In this document: piece after piece, positions 63,856 through 64,000 of the stretch
Position numbering within the stretch: position 1 is the first letter of the stretch
How the letters are laid out: each line of letters begins with the position of its first letter
From: Geomonas limicola
GTDB lineage: Bacteria; Desulfobacterota; Desulfuromonadia; Geobacterales; Geobacteraceae
NCBI RefSeq assembly: GCF_014193675.1
Contig: NZ_BLXZ01000006.1
Coordinates: 351,728-415,727, forward strand
Reading direction: 5' to 3'
Length of the DNA stretch: 64,000 nt
Position numbers and translations under genes: made by a program
Notes under the pieces: model-generated
Told to the model about the DNA's origin: nothing
The model's database searches: none
The model's input: the letters and a program-made list of their open reading frames with translations, nothing else

Positions 63856-64000
63856 ATGAAAGCAACGAAGATCTTCGCCGTAGCAGCACTCTTCACCCTC
63901 GCTACCGCTGGTAGCGCGCTGGCATTCCACTCCGGCGGTGTCGCCGAGTGCGAAGGCTGCCACTCGATGCACAACAGCCTGGAAGGTTCCGCCAACGTGA
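63856..64000 (+). CDS. OmcS-family multiheme cytochrome, N-terminal part (cut by window end)
   Basis: Only 48 codons are present. The signal peptide (FAVAALFTLATAGSALA) is followed by FHSGGVAECEGCHSMHNSL, nearly the same as the mature start of OmcS (FHSGGVAECEGCHTMHNSL). The first heme site CEGCH is followed by SMHN, keeping the His that in OmcS ligates a heme of the neighbouring subunit. This copy is thus the better candidate for a filament-forming cytochrome than the one at 55193. AAAAGGAGA precedes the ATG. Heme number and length cannot be seen. Confidence 0.88.
   Translation, partial: MKATKIFAVAALFTLATAGSALAFHSGGVAECEGCHSMHNSLEGSANV

Overview
The window looks like a chromosomal segment of a Geobacter-type Desulfobacterota bacterium (Geobacterales, e.g. 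Geobacter, Geomonas or Citrifermentans). The signs are multiheme c-type cytochromes, including two OmcS-family proteins, paralogous CxxxxCH/CxxCH heme lipoproteins, GEMM-type riboswitches, a bc-type quinol oxidoreductase with a multiheme cytochrome subunit, sigma-54 promoters and mostly GC-rich codon use. The species cannot be named from this sequence alone. I saw no rRNA, tRNA, insertion sequence, prophage or CRISPR array.

Region 1 (about 1-23.8 kb) is an extracellular polysaccharide locus of the exosortase-A-associated type. It holds a UDP-sugar dehydrogenase/acetyltransferase pair, a FemAB-like protein, the export lipoprotein, chain-length regulator, ExeA-type ATPase and tyrosine-kinase-like ATPase, a WecB/TagA transferase, an O-antigen-ligase-like protein and four glycosyltransferases. 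Two secreted proteins on the minus strand follow (a parallel beta-helix protein and an FN3/InlB-repeat protein with a candidate GEMM riboswitch), then rfbA. The region ends with a compact operon: glutamine amidotransferase, acyl-CoA ligase, NadE-like PP-loop ATPase, acyl carrier protein and GNAT transferase. It looks like a system that activates and transfers an acyl group. The first 9 kb is clearly more AT-rich than the rest.

Region 2 (23.8-36.3 kb) is metabolic. It contains a Rieske/cytochrome b/pentaheme cytochrome operon; an arsenosugar pair in which ArsS appears to be a selenoprotein (in-frame UGA followed by a SECIS-like hairpin); a lipid-modification operon (Cfa-like methyltransferase, FAD reductase, SDR); an alpha/beta hydrolase; a ferredoxin; and aconitase A.

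Region 3 (36.5-48 kb) is a copper/silver handling locus: a histidine kinase, the CusC-CusB-CusA tripartite pump, a Met/His-rich periplasmic protein, a heavy-metal-associated (HMA) domain protein, a DUF2318 protein and an FtsX/LolD-type ABC transporter. Two transcription units here carry the same split palindrome (8-bp arms, 14-nt spacer) upstream of a -24/-12 sigma-54 promoter, which suggests one NtrC-type regulator controls both.

Region 4 (48-55.2 kb) holds envelope proteins: unknown and small secreted proteins, a multi-TM TPR protein, an OmpA/SPOR protein and an NrfJ-like OB-fold protein.

Region 5 (55.2-64 kb) concerns extracellular electron transfer. It has an OmcS-like hexaheme cytochrome that lacks the His used in OmcS for inter-subunit heme ligation, three paralogous pentaheme lipoproteins (two under c-di-GMP/cGAMP-type GEMM riboswitches), a CusS/CusR-type two-component system, and the start of a second OmcS-like cytochrome that keeps that His and is cut by the window end.
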